Part shown: piece after piece, positions 1 through 5,273 of the stretch
Layout: each line of letters opens with the position of its first letter
How positions within the stretch are numbered: the stretch's first letter is position 1
DNA from: Bacteroidetes bacterium UBA4009
GTDB lineage: Bacteria; Bacteroidota; Bacteroidia; NS11-12g; UBA9320
Assembly: GCA_002384205.1 (NCBI GenBank)
Contig: DGBH01000034.1
Location: forward strand, 11,797-17,069
Direction of reading: 5' to 3'
Length of the DNA: 5,273 nt
Program-made: the position numbers and the translations under genes
Notes under the pieces: model-generated
Databases searched by the model: none
Seen by the model: the letters and a program-made list of their open reading frames with translations, nothing else
What the model was told of the DNA's origin: nothing

Positions 1-143
1 CGGTTTTCACCAAAGTGACGATGGCCAAAGTCATATACTTCTTGCAGTTCTGGTAGTGAGCGATACTTAGAAACTACAACTAATTGCGTATTTCCTATTT
101 CTTGCTCTATTTGTTTGATATTTTCGCATATCGAATGAGACAT
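1..143 (-). CDS. yggS: YggS/PLPBP-family pyridoxal-phosphate-binding protein, 5' part only
   Basis: This is the first 47 codons of a minus-strand gene that leaves the window on the left. The translation begins MSHSICENIKQIEQEIG and continues to LVVVSKYR, where K26 matches the lysine that carries PLP in YggS/PLPBP proteins. It ends in the conserved ...YDFGHRHFGEN segment (family pattern: YDAGQRxFGEN). In the family this fold-type III protein has no established enzymatic activity and helps to balance cellular vitamin B6 and some amino-acid pools. The start at 143 fits the usual N-terminal length of the family, with about 20 residues before the LVAVSK strand. No Shine-Dalgarno sequence precedes it. 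The start codon lies inside the first codons of the divergent lipoprotein gene. The family assignment is secure from the two motifs, although about 80% of the protein is outside the window. Confidence 0.88.
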   Translation of the reverse strand, partial: MSHSICENIKQIEQEIGNTQLVVVSKYRSLPELQEVYDFGHRHFGEN

Positions 144-476
144 AATCTTTTAACAAATGTAATCCTACTTAGTCTATTTTTTGTTCTTTATGGATGTAAT
201 TCATCTGACGATCATATACCCGAGGGTATCTTATCACAGGAAGAAATGGTAGACATTATCACTAACATACAATTAATGGATGCCGCTCAAAAAGAAGTGG
301 GCATTTCTGGAATTCTGATGGGCAAAATGCAGGACACTAATTATACCTTAATTTTCAATAAGTATAATACCGATTTTGTGCAATTCGACAGTAGCTTAAA
401 AGTGTATTCTGCACATCCCAAGTTGCTGGAGAATATTATGGATGACGTTACGCTAAAATTGAACGCCAGTAAATAA
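135..476 (+). CDS. DUF4296-domain lipoprotein
   Basis: A 113-residue protein of unknown function. The N-terminus has a basic/polar start (MRHN), a hydrophobic core (residues 9-18) and a lipobox LYGC with the lipidated cysteine at residue 21, so it is a type II signal-peptide lipoprotein. The mature part resembles DUF4296: an early helix (ILSQEEMVDIITNIQLMDAA, about residues 33-52), then IFNKYNTD (73-80) and the hallmark FDSSLKVYS (84-92). The reading frame is open back to a TTG at 84, but that start would add 17 hydrophobic residues ahead of an already complete signal peptide. ATG 135 is therefore preferred, and no other start lies between it and the cysteine. Residues after the cysteine read NSSDD, which resembles the acidic export signals of surface lipoproteins in this phylum. 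The stop overlaps the mutS2 ATG by one base. The role is unknown, and its place at the head of this operon may only reflect co-transcription. Confidence 0.82.
   Translation: MRHNLLTNVILLSLFFVLYGCNSSDDHIPEGILSQEEMVDIITNIQLMDAAQKEVGISGILMGKMQDTNYTLIFNKYNTDFVQFDSSLKVYSAHPKLLENIMDDVTLKLNASK
154..161 (-). promoter_or_regulatory. Putative -7 promoter box for yggS
   Basis: Read on the minus strand this is TACATTTG, a perfect match to the Bacteroidota -7 consensus TAnnTTTG. It ends 10 bases before the yggS ATG, so transcription would begin only a few bases ahead of the start codon. I found no convincing TTTG/TTG -33 element at the usual distance upstream. The call therefore rests on one 8-base motif in AT-rich DNA, inside the coding sequence of the opposite gene. 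Confidence 0.4.
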
Positions 477-2815
477 TGTTTTATCCTAAAAGTATTGGCT
501 CTAAACTCGGGTTTGATCTCGTGCTAGAAAAGGTCGCTCATTTCTGCGAGACTTCGAAAGGATTGAGTCATATAGGTAGGATAAGGTCTACAGACAATCA
601 TGATCAAATTATGATGTGGTTGCAACAAACCAATGAGGTATTGCAGATTATTGAAAAGGGTGATTTATCCTTCTCGTTGGCGTTAGATTTTGACCTACAA
701 GAAAAAGCAGCTCGATCGATAGGTTTTTTTTATGAGATAGAGGATATCAAAAATATTCAATCGCTGTTATTGGTACTTCAACGTATTTTGGTTTTCTTAG
801 AAGACAAAGCAAGTGATTATCCGAACCTAGTAGCCCTTTTTCAGGGTATTGCTCCCGATTTTGAGTTGATTACGGCGATAGATCAGATTATTGGTCCCGA
901 TGACGAGATAAAGCCAGGCGCCAGCAAGACCCTACAAAAAATAGTAAATGATATTACGAAGGCGGAAAGGGAAATCATACGCAGTTCTACTAGTCTATTT
1001 AACAACGCAAAAGAAAAAGGGTATTTAGGAGATACGGAACTAGGTATAAAAAATGGACGAGTTGTTTTACCTGTTCTTTCTGAACACAAACGGAAGATAA
1101 ACGGACTTTTTATTGATCAATCTGGCACAGGAAAAATTTCGTATATAGAACCCATTGAGTTAGTAGGTTTAAACAATGAACTGGCAGAGCTTCATATCAA
1201 AAAGCGACAAGAGATAGTGCTGATCTTAAGATCTCTTACAGCCCGAATTGTGGTCTACTTGGAGGATATAAAGCTAGGTGTGCAGCGCTTAGGGGCGTTT
1301 GATTTTATTCGAGCAAAGGCTCGCTTGGCAAGTGAATGGAGCTGTGTATTGCCAAGTATAGGCCAAGACACCCGAGTAAAAGCGGCAAAACATCCACTGT
1401 TAGCAGATCGTTTACGTACTGAAAACAAAGAAATTATAGCCTTGGATTATGATTTACATGCGAATCAGCGTCTCATTGTTATATCGGGTCCGAATGCCGG
1501 AGGGAAGTCGGTTTCGCTTAAAACCGTTGGTCTACTTCAGTATATGTTACAATCTGGGTTTTTAGTGCCATGCTCTGTTGTGAGCACTTTTCACTTATTT
1601 GAGAATATTTTTATTGATATTGGAGATGATCAAAGTATTGAATCCGACTTAAGTACGTATAGTTCTCATCTTAAAGCGGCCAAGCATATTATTAATTTCA
1701 GTAATTCGGATACTATGGTGCTTATGGATGAGATTGGCACTGGCACAGATCCTATGTTTGGAGGCCCAATGGCCGAGGCTGTATTAGAAGAAATACAAAA
1801 AAAAGGTGCTTACGGTATTATTACCACGCACTTTAGTAATATCAAGGCTAAGGCTGAAAAGTTGGAGGGAGTGCTAAATGCCGCTATGCTTTTTGACGTT
1901 GAAAATCTAGTACCGCTCTATAAGTTGCAATTGGGACAGCCCGGAAGTTCGTTTGTGTATGAGGTTGCTGCAAACATCGGACTGAATAAAAAATTAATTA
2001 AACGGGCTAAACAACTAACCAATACCAAACAGTATGATTTAGACACACTTTTAGCTGAGGTACAAACTAGAAATGAGCTGGTTGCACAAAATCAAGCTGA
2101 ACTTAGCCAAAAACTGGCCGATGCTAAGAACATAGAAAAGGAATACAGGCTGCTTAAAGAAAGCTTAGATGCTCAAAAGAAAGATATCATGGCCCAAGCA
2201 ACAGCAAAGGCGAATGAAATAATTAAGAGCGCCAATAAAGAAATCGAAAAAACCATTCGAGATATTAAAGAAGCCGGAGCCGATAAGGTTAAAACGCTGA
2301 AAGTGCGTGAGAAACTGCAGGCTCAAGTTTCGTCCGATATACCTGTTACCGAAAAAGTGCTTTCTAATCTAAAAGTAGGCGATACGGTTCAATTGAATAA
2401 TACGGAGTCGGTAGGCGAAATAATAGAGATAAAACGGGATAAAGCTATTTTGCAAGTAGGAGCAATGACCACCAGTACCAAGTTGCAAAATCTTACCAAA
2501 GTGGGTGCTCAACATGCCAAAAAAGTAAAAAAATATATTAGTTCTTCTTCGTATAATGAAAAACAGTCTTCGTTTAAGTCTGAGAAAGACATACGAGGCA
2601 TGCGCACGATGGATGCGCTCACCGAAATAGATACATGGATAGACAATGCATTAATATTAGGCGTAGGAAGTTTACGCGTACTTCATGGCAAGGGAAATGG
2701 CATTCTGAGATTGGAACTACGACGGCATTTAAAAGGTCATCCCTCTATTCAAAAAATAACCTATGAGCACGTGGATTTAGGTGGTGAAGGAATCAGTATA
2801 ATTGAGTTAAAGTAA
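476..2815 (+). CDS. mutS2: Endonuclease MutS2 (Smr-domain MutS-family ATPase)
   Basis: A full-length 779-residue MutS2, which lacks the mismatch-recognition domains of MutS. Domains in order: helical core/clamp region (about 1-300); ABC-type ATPase with Walker A GPNAGGKS (338-345, K344), S-loop STYSSHL (393-399), Walker B MVLMDEIGTGTDP (414-426, D418/E419) and the H-loop histidine of ITTHF (H452); a charged coiled coil (about 525-615); a small KOW/SH3-like segment (about 628-675); and a C-terminal Smr domain (about 703-779) with DIRG (705-708) and HGKGNG (737-742). All nucleotide-binding motifs are intact. Known roles in the family are suppression of homologous recombination with Smr nuclease activity and, in Bacillus subtilis, action on collided ribosomes. 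Which applies here cannot be read from the sequence. The ATG shares its A with the upstream TAA. No Shine-Dalgarno sequence is visible, so coupling to the lipoprotein gene is likely. Confidence 0.96.
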   Translation: MFYPKSIGSKLGFDLVLEKVAHFCETSKGLSHIGRIRSTDNHDQIMMWLQQTNEVLQIIEKGDLSFSLALDFDLQEKAARSIGFFYEIEDIKNIQSLLLVLQRILVFLEDKASDYPNLVALFQGIAPDFELITAIDQIIGPDDEIKPGASKTLQKIVNDITKAEREIIRSSTSLFNNAKEKGYLGDTELGIKNGRVVLPVLSEHKRKINGLFIDQSGTGKISYIEPIELVGLNNELAELHIKKRQEIVLILRSLTARIVVYLEDIKLGVQRLGAFDFIRAKARLASEWSCVLPSIGQDTRVKAAKHPLLADRLRTENKEIIALDYDLHANQRLIVISGPNAGGKSVSLKTVGLLQYMLQSGFLVPCSVVSTFHLFENIFIDIGDDQSIESDLSTYSSHLKAAKHIINFSNSDTMVLMDEIGTGTDPMFGGPMAEAVLEEIQKKGAYGIITTHFSNIKAKAEKLEGVLNAAMLFDVENLVPLYKLQLGQPGSSFVYEVAANIGLNKKLIKRAKQLTNTKQYDLDTLLAEVQTRNELVAQNQAELSQKLADAKNIEKEYRLLKESLDAQKKDIMAQATAKANEIIKSANKEIEKTIRDIKEAGADKVKTLKVREKLQAQVSSDIPVTEKVLSNLKVGDTVQLNNTESVGEIIEIKRDKAILQVGAMTTSTKLQNLTKVGAQHAKKVKKYISSSSYNEKQSSFKSEKDIRGMRTMDALTEIDTWIDNALILGVGSLRVLHGKGNGILRLELRRHLKGHPSIQKITYEHVDLGGEGISIIELK

Positions 2816-2816
2816 A

Positions 2817-3647
2817 ATGAATCCGGTGGCTTTCTTTTTTTTAATCGGAGTCTTTAGTCCACTCGTAACCTATAATTTATACATTTTAACGATATATCTC
2901 CGTACCCGTTTTAGTAAAGATCCCGATTACGTAAAATATCCTAAATACCTAATTATAGTTGCTAAGGTTCATCGATTGATGATGGGTTTCAATCCCTATT
3001 ACACCAAGTTAAGTAAACCTTCCAAGCGTCTTTTTATTTCCCGTGTTATCCATCTTATGGTTTTTAAGCGATTTGTAGGAAGGCAAGGGCTCCAAATAAC
3101 TATTGAAAAGAAAATAATGGTTATTGGAGCGCTGGTTCAATTAACCTTTGGCTTAAAAAAATATGCTTTGCCTAAGTTTAATTTTATCGCATTGTATCCG
3201 TCTAGTTTTTTTTCGACGGTACTAAATCAACAAGTTAAAGGCCTTACGTATAGAAAAGGTGCACTCTTATTTAGTTGGTATGATTTAGTGAAAGGATATA
3301 CCATTCACGATGATAATTTAAACCTGGCTTTGCATGAATGGGCACATGCCTTTATTATGGACCATTATGATCATGCCGCATATTGGGTATATACGCGTTT
3401 GAATAACTCTTTGGATAATTTAGATGACCTGTATGCTGACATGCAAACGTATAGGGATTCACAGAATTACTTACGAGATTATGCCTTTACCAATACCTAC
3501 GAATTTTTTGCGGTTTGCGTAGAACATTTTTTTGAAACCCCTGCTAAATTTAATCAGAGGTATCCCGAATTATTTAAAGACCTTTGCACCGTGCTTAATC
3601 AAAATCCACTAAACCAAGAAAATGACTACGCATTTACAGCAAAATGA
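2817..3647 (+). CDS. Membrane-anchored M90-family (MtfA-like) zinc metallopeptidase
   Basis: A 276-residue protein with one hydrophobic N-terminal segment (about residues 4-28), probably a membrane anchor, followed by an MtfA/M90 peptidase domain. The zinc site is complete: HEWAH (173-177) supplies H173 and H177 with catalytic E174. E229 in EFFAV matches the third ligand of E. coli MtfA by its place in the conserved EFFAVxxExFFExP block (229-242). Other family landmarks are FNPYYTKLS (58-66), KRFVGRQGL (84-92) and LFSWYDLVKG (151-160). E. coli MtfA, as I recall it, has no such N-terminal segment and is linked to the sugar-PTS regulator Mlc; the target here is unknown. The ATG begins one base after the mutS2 stop and the 3' end overlaps the next gene by 4 nt (ATGA), so it is co-expressed with both. 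Family assignment is strong; the substrate is not inferable. Confidence 0.88.
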   Translation: MNPVAFFFLIGVFSPLVTYNLYILTIYLRTRFSKDPDYVKYPKYLIIVAKVHRLMMGFNPYYTKLSKPSKRLFISRVIHLMVFKRFVGRQGLQITIEKKIMVIGALVQLTFGLKKYALPKFNFIALYPSSFFSTVLNQQVKGLTYRKGALLFSWYDLVKGYTIHDDNLNLALHEWAHAFIMDHYDHAAYWVYTRLNNSLDNLDDLYADMQTYRDSQNYLRDYAFTNTYEFFAVCVEHFFETPAKFNQRYPELFKDLCTVLNQNPLNQENDYAFTAK

Positions 3648-4042
3648 AACAAATATTTAAATACGGGGATACCAAGGAATATTATAGAGTAGTAGCAAAA
3701 GGAGATGTTGCCAAATTTAATGGGGTAGTAGTGCATCCTTATTACGCCACTTTTGCGCTAACGCGAGATGCTGAATGGACGTCTAGATTATTTGTGCTCG
3801 ATATGAAAGAAATTGAGGAAGAAGGTATAGGTACGTATGTCAATATTCAGCATAAAGCACCTGCAAAGATTGGTGATGAAGTTCGTTTTATCGCAACCTT
3901 AAGAAGTGTAAATATTAACGAAGTGGTTTGTACTTTTACCGCTAAAGTAGGCAATAGGCTAATCGCAATAGGCGAAACCGGGCAAAAAATATTAGATGCA
4001 GATCAATTAGAATCTCTAGAAAGGACGGCGAACAGTGGCTAA
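3644..4042 (+). CDS. FlK-like hotdog-fold acyl-CoA thioesterase
   Basis: A 132-residue single-domain protein resembling the fluoroacetyl-CoA thioesterase (FlK) group of hotdog enzymes, which hydrolyse acyl-CoA thioesters in the cytoplasm. T36, E44 and H70 have the same spacing (8 and 26 residues) as the FlK catalytic residues T42, E50 and H76. H70 sits in VNIQHKAPAKIGDEV, the strand and turn typical of the group, followed by the long central strands VRFIATLRSV and VVCTFTAKVG. Length is normal. The ATG overlaps the peptidase stop (ATGA), and its own last 8 bases overlap the smpB start, so both ends are coupled. FlK-like proteins are widespread in genomes with no fluoroacetate metabolism, so a general or housekeeping acyl-CoA substrate is more likely; this is inference. 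Alternative: a binding protein of the same fold without strong activity. Confidence 0.75.
   Translation: MKQIFKYGDTKEYYRVVAKGDVAKFNGVVVHPYYATFALTRDAEWTSRLFVLDMKEIEEEGIGTYVNIQHKAPAKIGDEVRFIATLRSVNINEVVCTFTAKVGNRLIAIGETGQKILDADQLESLERTANSG
4021..4025 (+). promoter_or_regulatory. Shine-Dalgarno-like site for smpB
   Basis: AAGGA lies 9 bases before the GTG start of smpB and inside the end of the thioesterase gene. None of the other starts in the operon shows a comparable site. It supports the GTG at 4035 as the true start. Confidence 0.45.
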
Positions 4043-4496
4043 AAAAAAGGAACGAGATAATAGTATTACCAAAAACAGAAGAGCTTCTTTTGAGTTTGCG
4101 CTTGAAGAAAGATATGAGGCTGGAATTGTGCTTACAGGTCCTGAGATAAAATCAATTCGCGCTAAAAAAGTAAGTATAAGTGAGGCCTACTGTTACATTG
4201 ACAGTAAAGGTATTCTCAGGATAAAAGGTATGCGTATTTCAGAATTTAAAAATGCCGGTTATATGCTGCAAAATCCTGATCGTGAGAAATTACTTTTGTT
4301 GACCAAAAATGAACTCAAAAAAATAAACAATAAGCTTAAAGATCAGGGTAATACTATAGTGCCTATTGAAGTATTCATCTCACCAAAGGGCTTTGCTAAA
4401 ATAGAAATTGCTATTGCGCGGGGTAAAAAGTACCACGACAAGCGTGAAAGCCTAAAAGACAAGGATGTACAACGCGAAATAAGCAGGTATCAATAG
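4035..4496 (+). CDS. smpB: SsrA-binding protein SmpB
   Basis: A complete 153-residue SmpB, the small RNA-binding protein that delivers tmRNA to stalled ribosomes for trans-translation. Landmarks: the basic N-terminus with KNRRASFEF (13-21), the family signature YEAGIVLTGPEIKSIR (27-42), the central oligonucleotide-binding-type barrel (about 17-127) and the basic C-terminal tail with GKKYHDKRE (130-138). The DKR triplet in that tail matches residues needed for function in E. coli SmpB. The start is GTG, followed by AKKKERD as is usual for the family, and it overlaps the thioesterase stop by 8 nt. It is the last gene of the operon and no hairpin terminator is evident just after it. tmRNA (ssrA) itself is not in the window. 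Confidence 0.97.
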   Translation: MAKKKERDNSITKNRRASFEFALEERYEAGIVLTGPEIKSIRAKKVSISEAYCYIDSKGILRIKGMRISEFKNAGYMLQNPDREKLLLLTKNELKKINNKLKDQGNTIVPIEVFISPKGFAKIEIAIARGKKYHDKRESLKDKDVQREISRYQ

Positions 4497-4520
4497 TTCG
4501 AAAAAATTGTAAAATCATCA

Positions 4521-4549
4521 GTGACAACTAAACTCACGGATTATATTTG
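4521..4549 (+). promoter_or_regulatory. Bacteroidota-type promoter, probably for tRNA-Leu
   Basis: TATATTTG at 4542-4549 is a perfect match to the -7 consensus TAnnTTTG, followed by CACC. An imperfect -33 element, GTG in GTGACA at 4521-4526 (consensus TTG), lies 18 bases upstream, within the usual 17-23 spacing. It sits 25 bases after the smpB stop with only the tRNA gene ahead of it. The predicted transcript would start near 4555-4557 and carry a leader of roughly 95 bases before the mature tRNA. Confidence 0.65.
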
Positions 4550-4651
4550 CACCCGATAGAAAAGAGTATTAACCAACAATTTTTAGTCTTTCAGAAGTAG
4601 ACACATTATCTCCATATCTGCTTCATATTCATAGAATACCACAAACTAATT
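4550..4651 (+). other. Non-coding leader between promoter and tRNA-Leu
   Basis: I see no plausible coding region here. The only structure found is a weak hairpin: GAAGTAGA at 4594-4601 can pair with TCTGCTTC at 4617-4624 (8 pairs, one G-U, 15-base loop). It may be chance in AT-rich DNA. The leader is presumably removed by RNase P at the tRNA 5' end. Confidence 0.35.
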
Positions 4652-4736
4652 GCTCACGTGGTGAAATTGGTAGACACGCCAGCTTGAGGGGCTGGTGTCC
4701 GCTTAGGACGTGCTGGTTCGAATCCAGTCGTGAGCA
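4652..4736 (+). tRNA. tRNA-Leu (anticodon GAG)
   Basis: An 85-base class II tRNA that folds fully by eye. The acceptor stem is GCTCACG (4652-4658) with CGTGAGC (4729-4735), and A4736 is the discriminator base, as expected for leucine. The anticodon stem is CCAGC/GCTGG (4679-4683/4691-4695), with loop TTGAGGG and anticodon GAG at 4686-4688, which reads CUC and CUU. A long variable arm (about 4696-4710, GTCC...GGAC) is typical of tRNA-Leu. The T arm carries TTCGAAT (4717-4723) with a 5-bp stem ending in a G-U pair. The 3' CCA is not encoded (CTTT follows), so it must be added after transcription. No second tRNA is present. Confidence 0.97.
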
Positions 4737-4743
4737 CTTTATA

Positions 4744-4776
4744 AGAGCCTTTAATCCGAAAGGTATTAAAGGCTCT
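4744..4776 (+). terminator. Hairpin terminator after tRNA-Leu
   Basis: A perfect 12-bp inverted repeat, AGAGCCTTTAAT (4744-4755) and ATTAAAGGCTCT (4765-4776). The enclosed bases CCGAAAGGT can extend the stem by two C-G pairs capped with a GAAA tetraloop, leaving one bulged T. It starts 8 bases after the tRNA. The downstream side reads CTTAGTTAT rather than a strong T-run, so termination may be partial. A transcript-stabilising or processing hairpin is the alternative. Confidence 0.65.
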
Positions 4777-4839
4777 CTTAGTTATAATCAAACGATGTAG
4801 GTATAAAGTCACGTCGTAAACAGAAGTTTAAGTGGTAGC

Positions 4840-5273
4840 ATGTTTCCTGCGTTATTAGCGTATATACACGATTTAGAAACGGATGTAATTCCCGATGAGC
4901 GAAAACACGTTCTGTTGCCGCTCATACAATTTATTCAACAAAAAAAATCAGATAACCAGCCTATTAAACTTCATTTTATTTGCACGCACAATAGCCGAAG
5001 AAGTCATTTGTGTCAAGTGTGGGCACAAACGATGGCCGCTTATTTTAACGTAAAAGACGTAACGTGTTACTCCGGCGGAACAGAAGCAACGGCTGTTTAT
5101 TCGATGATTATACAAACATTTGTGACCACAGGTTTCAGGGTGCTAGTGTCGGATGGGACATCTAATCCCTTGGTTACCTTACACTATTCAGATGTAATGC
5201 CGCCGATGCTCTTGTTTTCTAAGACTTACGACGATGCGGTTAATCCATCTTCCCATTTTGCGGCGGTAATGAC
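4840..5273 (+). CDS. Low-molecular-weight protein-tyrosine-phosphatase / arsenate-reductase-like protein, 3' end missing
   Basis: The first 144 codons of a gene that runs off the right edge with no stop. The translation starts MFPALLAYIHDLE. It has the phosphatase P-loop C-x5-R-S as CTHNSRRS (C48 nucleophile, R54, S55) at the end of a hydrophobic strand (KLHFICTHN). This is followed by SGGTEATA (78-85) and FSKTYDDAVNPSSHFAAVM (126-144), which resemble a Bacteroidota group annotated as protein-tyrosine-phosphatase and related to thioredoxin-linked arsenate reductase ArsC. An N-terminal extension of about 40 residues ahead of the P-loop strand is, as far as I recall, normal for that group. The cysteines that would mark an arsenate reductase are expected just beyond the window, so the choice between phosphatase and reductase stays open. 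The 63 bases between the tRNA hairpin and the ATG show no clear TAnnTTTG box or Shine-Dalgarno sequence, so its promoter is unidentified. Confidence 0.82.
   Translation, partial: MFPALLAYIHDLETDVIPDERKHVLLPLIQFIQQKKSDNQPIKLHFICTHNSRRSHLCQVWAQTMAAYFNVKDVTCYSGGTEATAVYSMIIQTFVTTGFRVLVSDGTSNPLVTLHYSDVMPPMLLFSKTYDDAVNPSSHFAAVM

Noticed and set aside
84..134. Extended start (TTG at 84) for the DUF4296 lipoprotein
   Set aside because: It would add 17 residues ahead of a complete signal peptide and needs a rare start codon; ATG 135 gives a standard lipoprotein N-terminus.
883..1089. A 68-codon open frame on the minus strand inside mutS2
   Set aside because: It lies wholly antisense to a well-conserved part of mutS2, and its translation resembles no family I know; it is a shadow frame.
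4035..4048. A run of eight A's at the thioesterase-smpB junction as a programmed frameshift site
   Set aside because: The run begins within and after the thioesterase stop codon, so slippage on it cannot bypass that stop. Simple overlap with re-initiation explains the layout.
4497..4651. tmRNA (ssrA) next to smpB, as seen in some bacteria
   Set aside because: The spacer is only 155 bases and shows no tRNA-Ala-like ends or tag-coding frame; the RNA gene that follows is an ordinary tRNA-Leu.
4652..4776. tRNA-Leu 3' end as an attachment site for an integrated element
   Set aside because: I found no repeat of the tRNA 3' end, no integrase and no change in sequence character in the window; the repeat after it is a local hairpin.
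4777..4839. TATAAT-like string at 4783-4788 as a promoter for the phosphatase gene
   Set aside because: It matches the proteobacterial -10 rather than the Bacteroidota TAnnTTTG box, and no partner element is visible at the right distance.

Overview
The window looks like ordinary chromosomal housekeeping DNA from a member of the Bacteroidota. Four things point there: an AT-rich composition, a DUF4296-type lipoprotein (a family I know from this phylum), almost no Shine-Dalgarno sequences ahead of the genes, and two perfect matches to the Bacteroidota -7 promoter box TAnnTTTG. I cannot place it below phylum with confidence.

Left edge (1-143): the 5' end of a yggS/PLPBP-type gene on the minus strand. 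Its start codon overlaps, head to head, the start region of the next gene. Positions 135-4496: five plus-strand genes packed as one operon, namely a DUF4296 lipoprotein, mutS2, a membrane-anchored M90 (MtfA-like) zinc peptidase, an FlK-like hotdog thioesterase and smpB. The junctions are a 1-nt overlap (TAATG), a 1-nt gap, a 4-nt overlap (ATGA) and an 8-nt overlap, so translational coupling is likely throughout. Positions 4497-4651 are non-coding and contain a good Bacteroidota promoter, probably for the tRNA-Leu(GAG) gene at 4652-4736. A 12-bp hairpin follows, and then the 5' part of a protein-tyrosine-phosphatase/arsenate-reductase-like gene that runs off the right edge.

The most interesting theme is that the operon joins two proteins linked to stalled ribosomes. 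MutS2 with an Smr domain has been described in Bacillus subtilis as acting on collided ribosomes, and SmpB is the partner of tmRNA in trans-translation. The two genes lie in the same translationally coupled unit, separated by a metallopeptidase and a thioesterase whose links to this process are unknown. I see no mobile element, CRISPR array, defence system, broken gene or clear sign of horizontal transfer.
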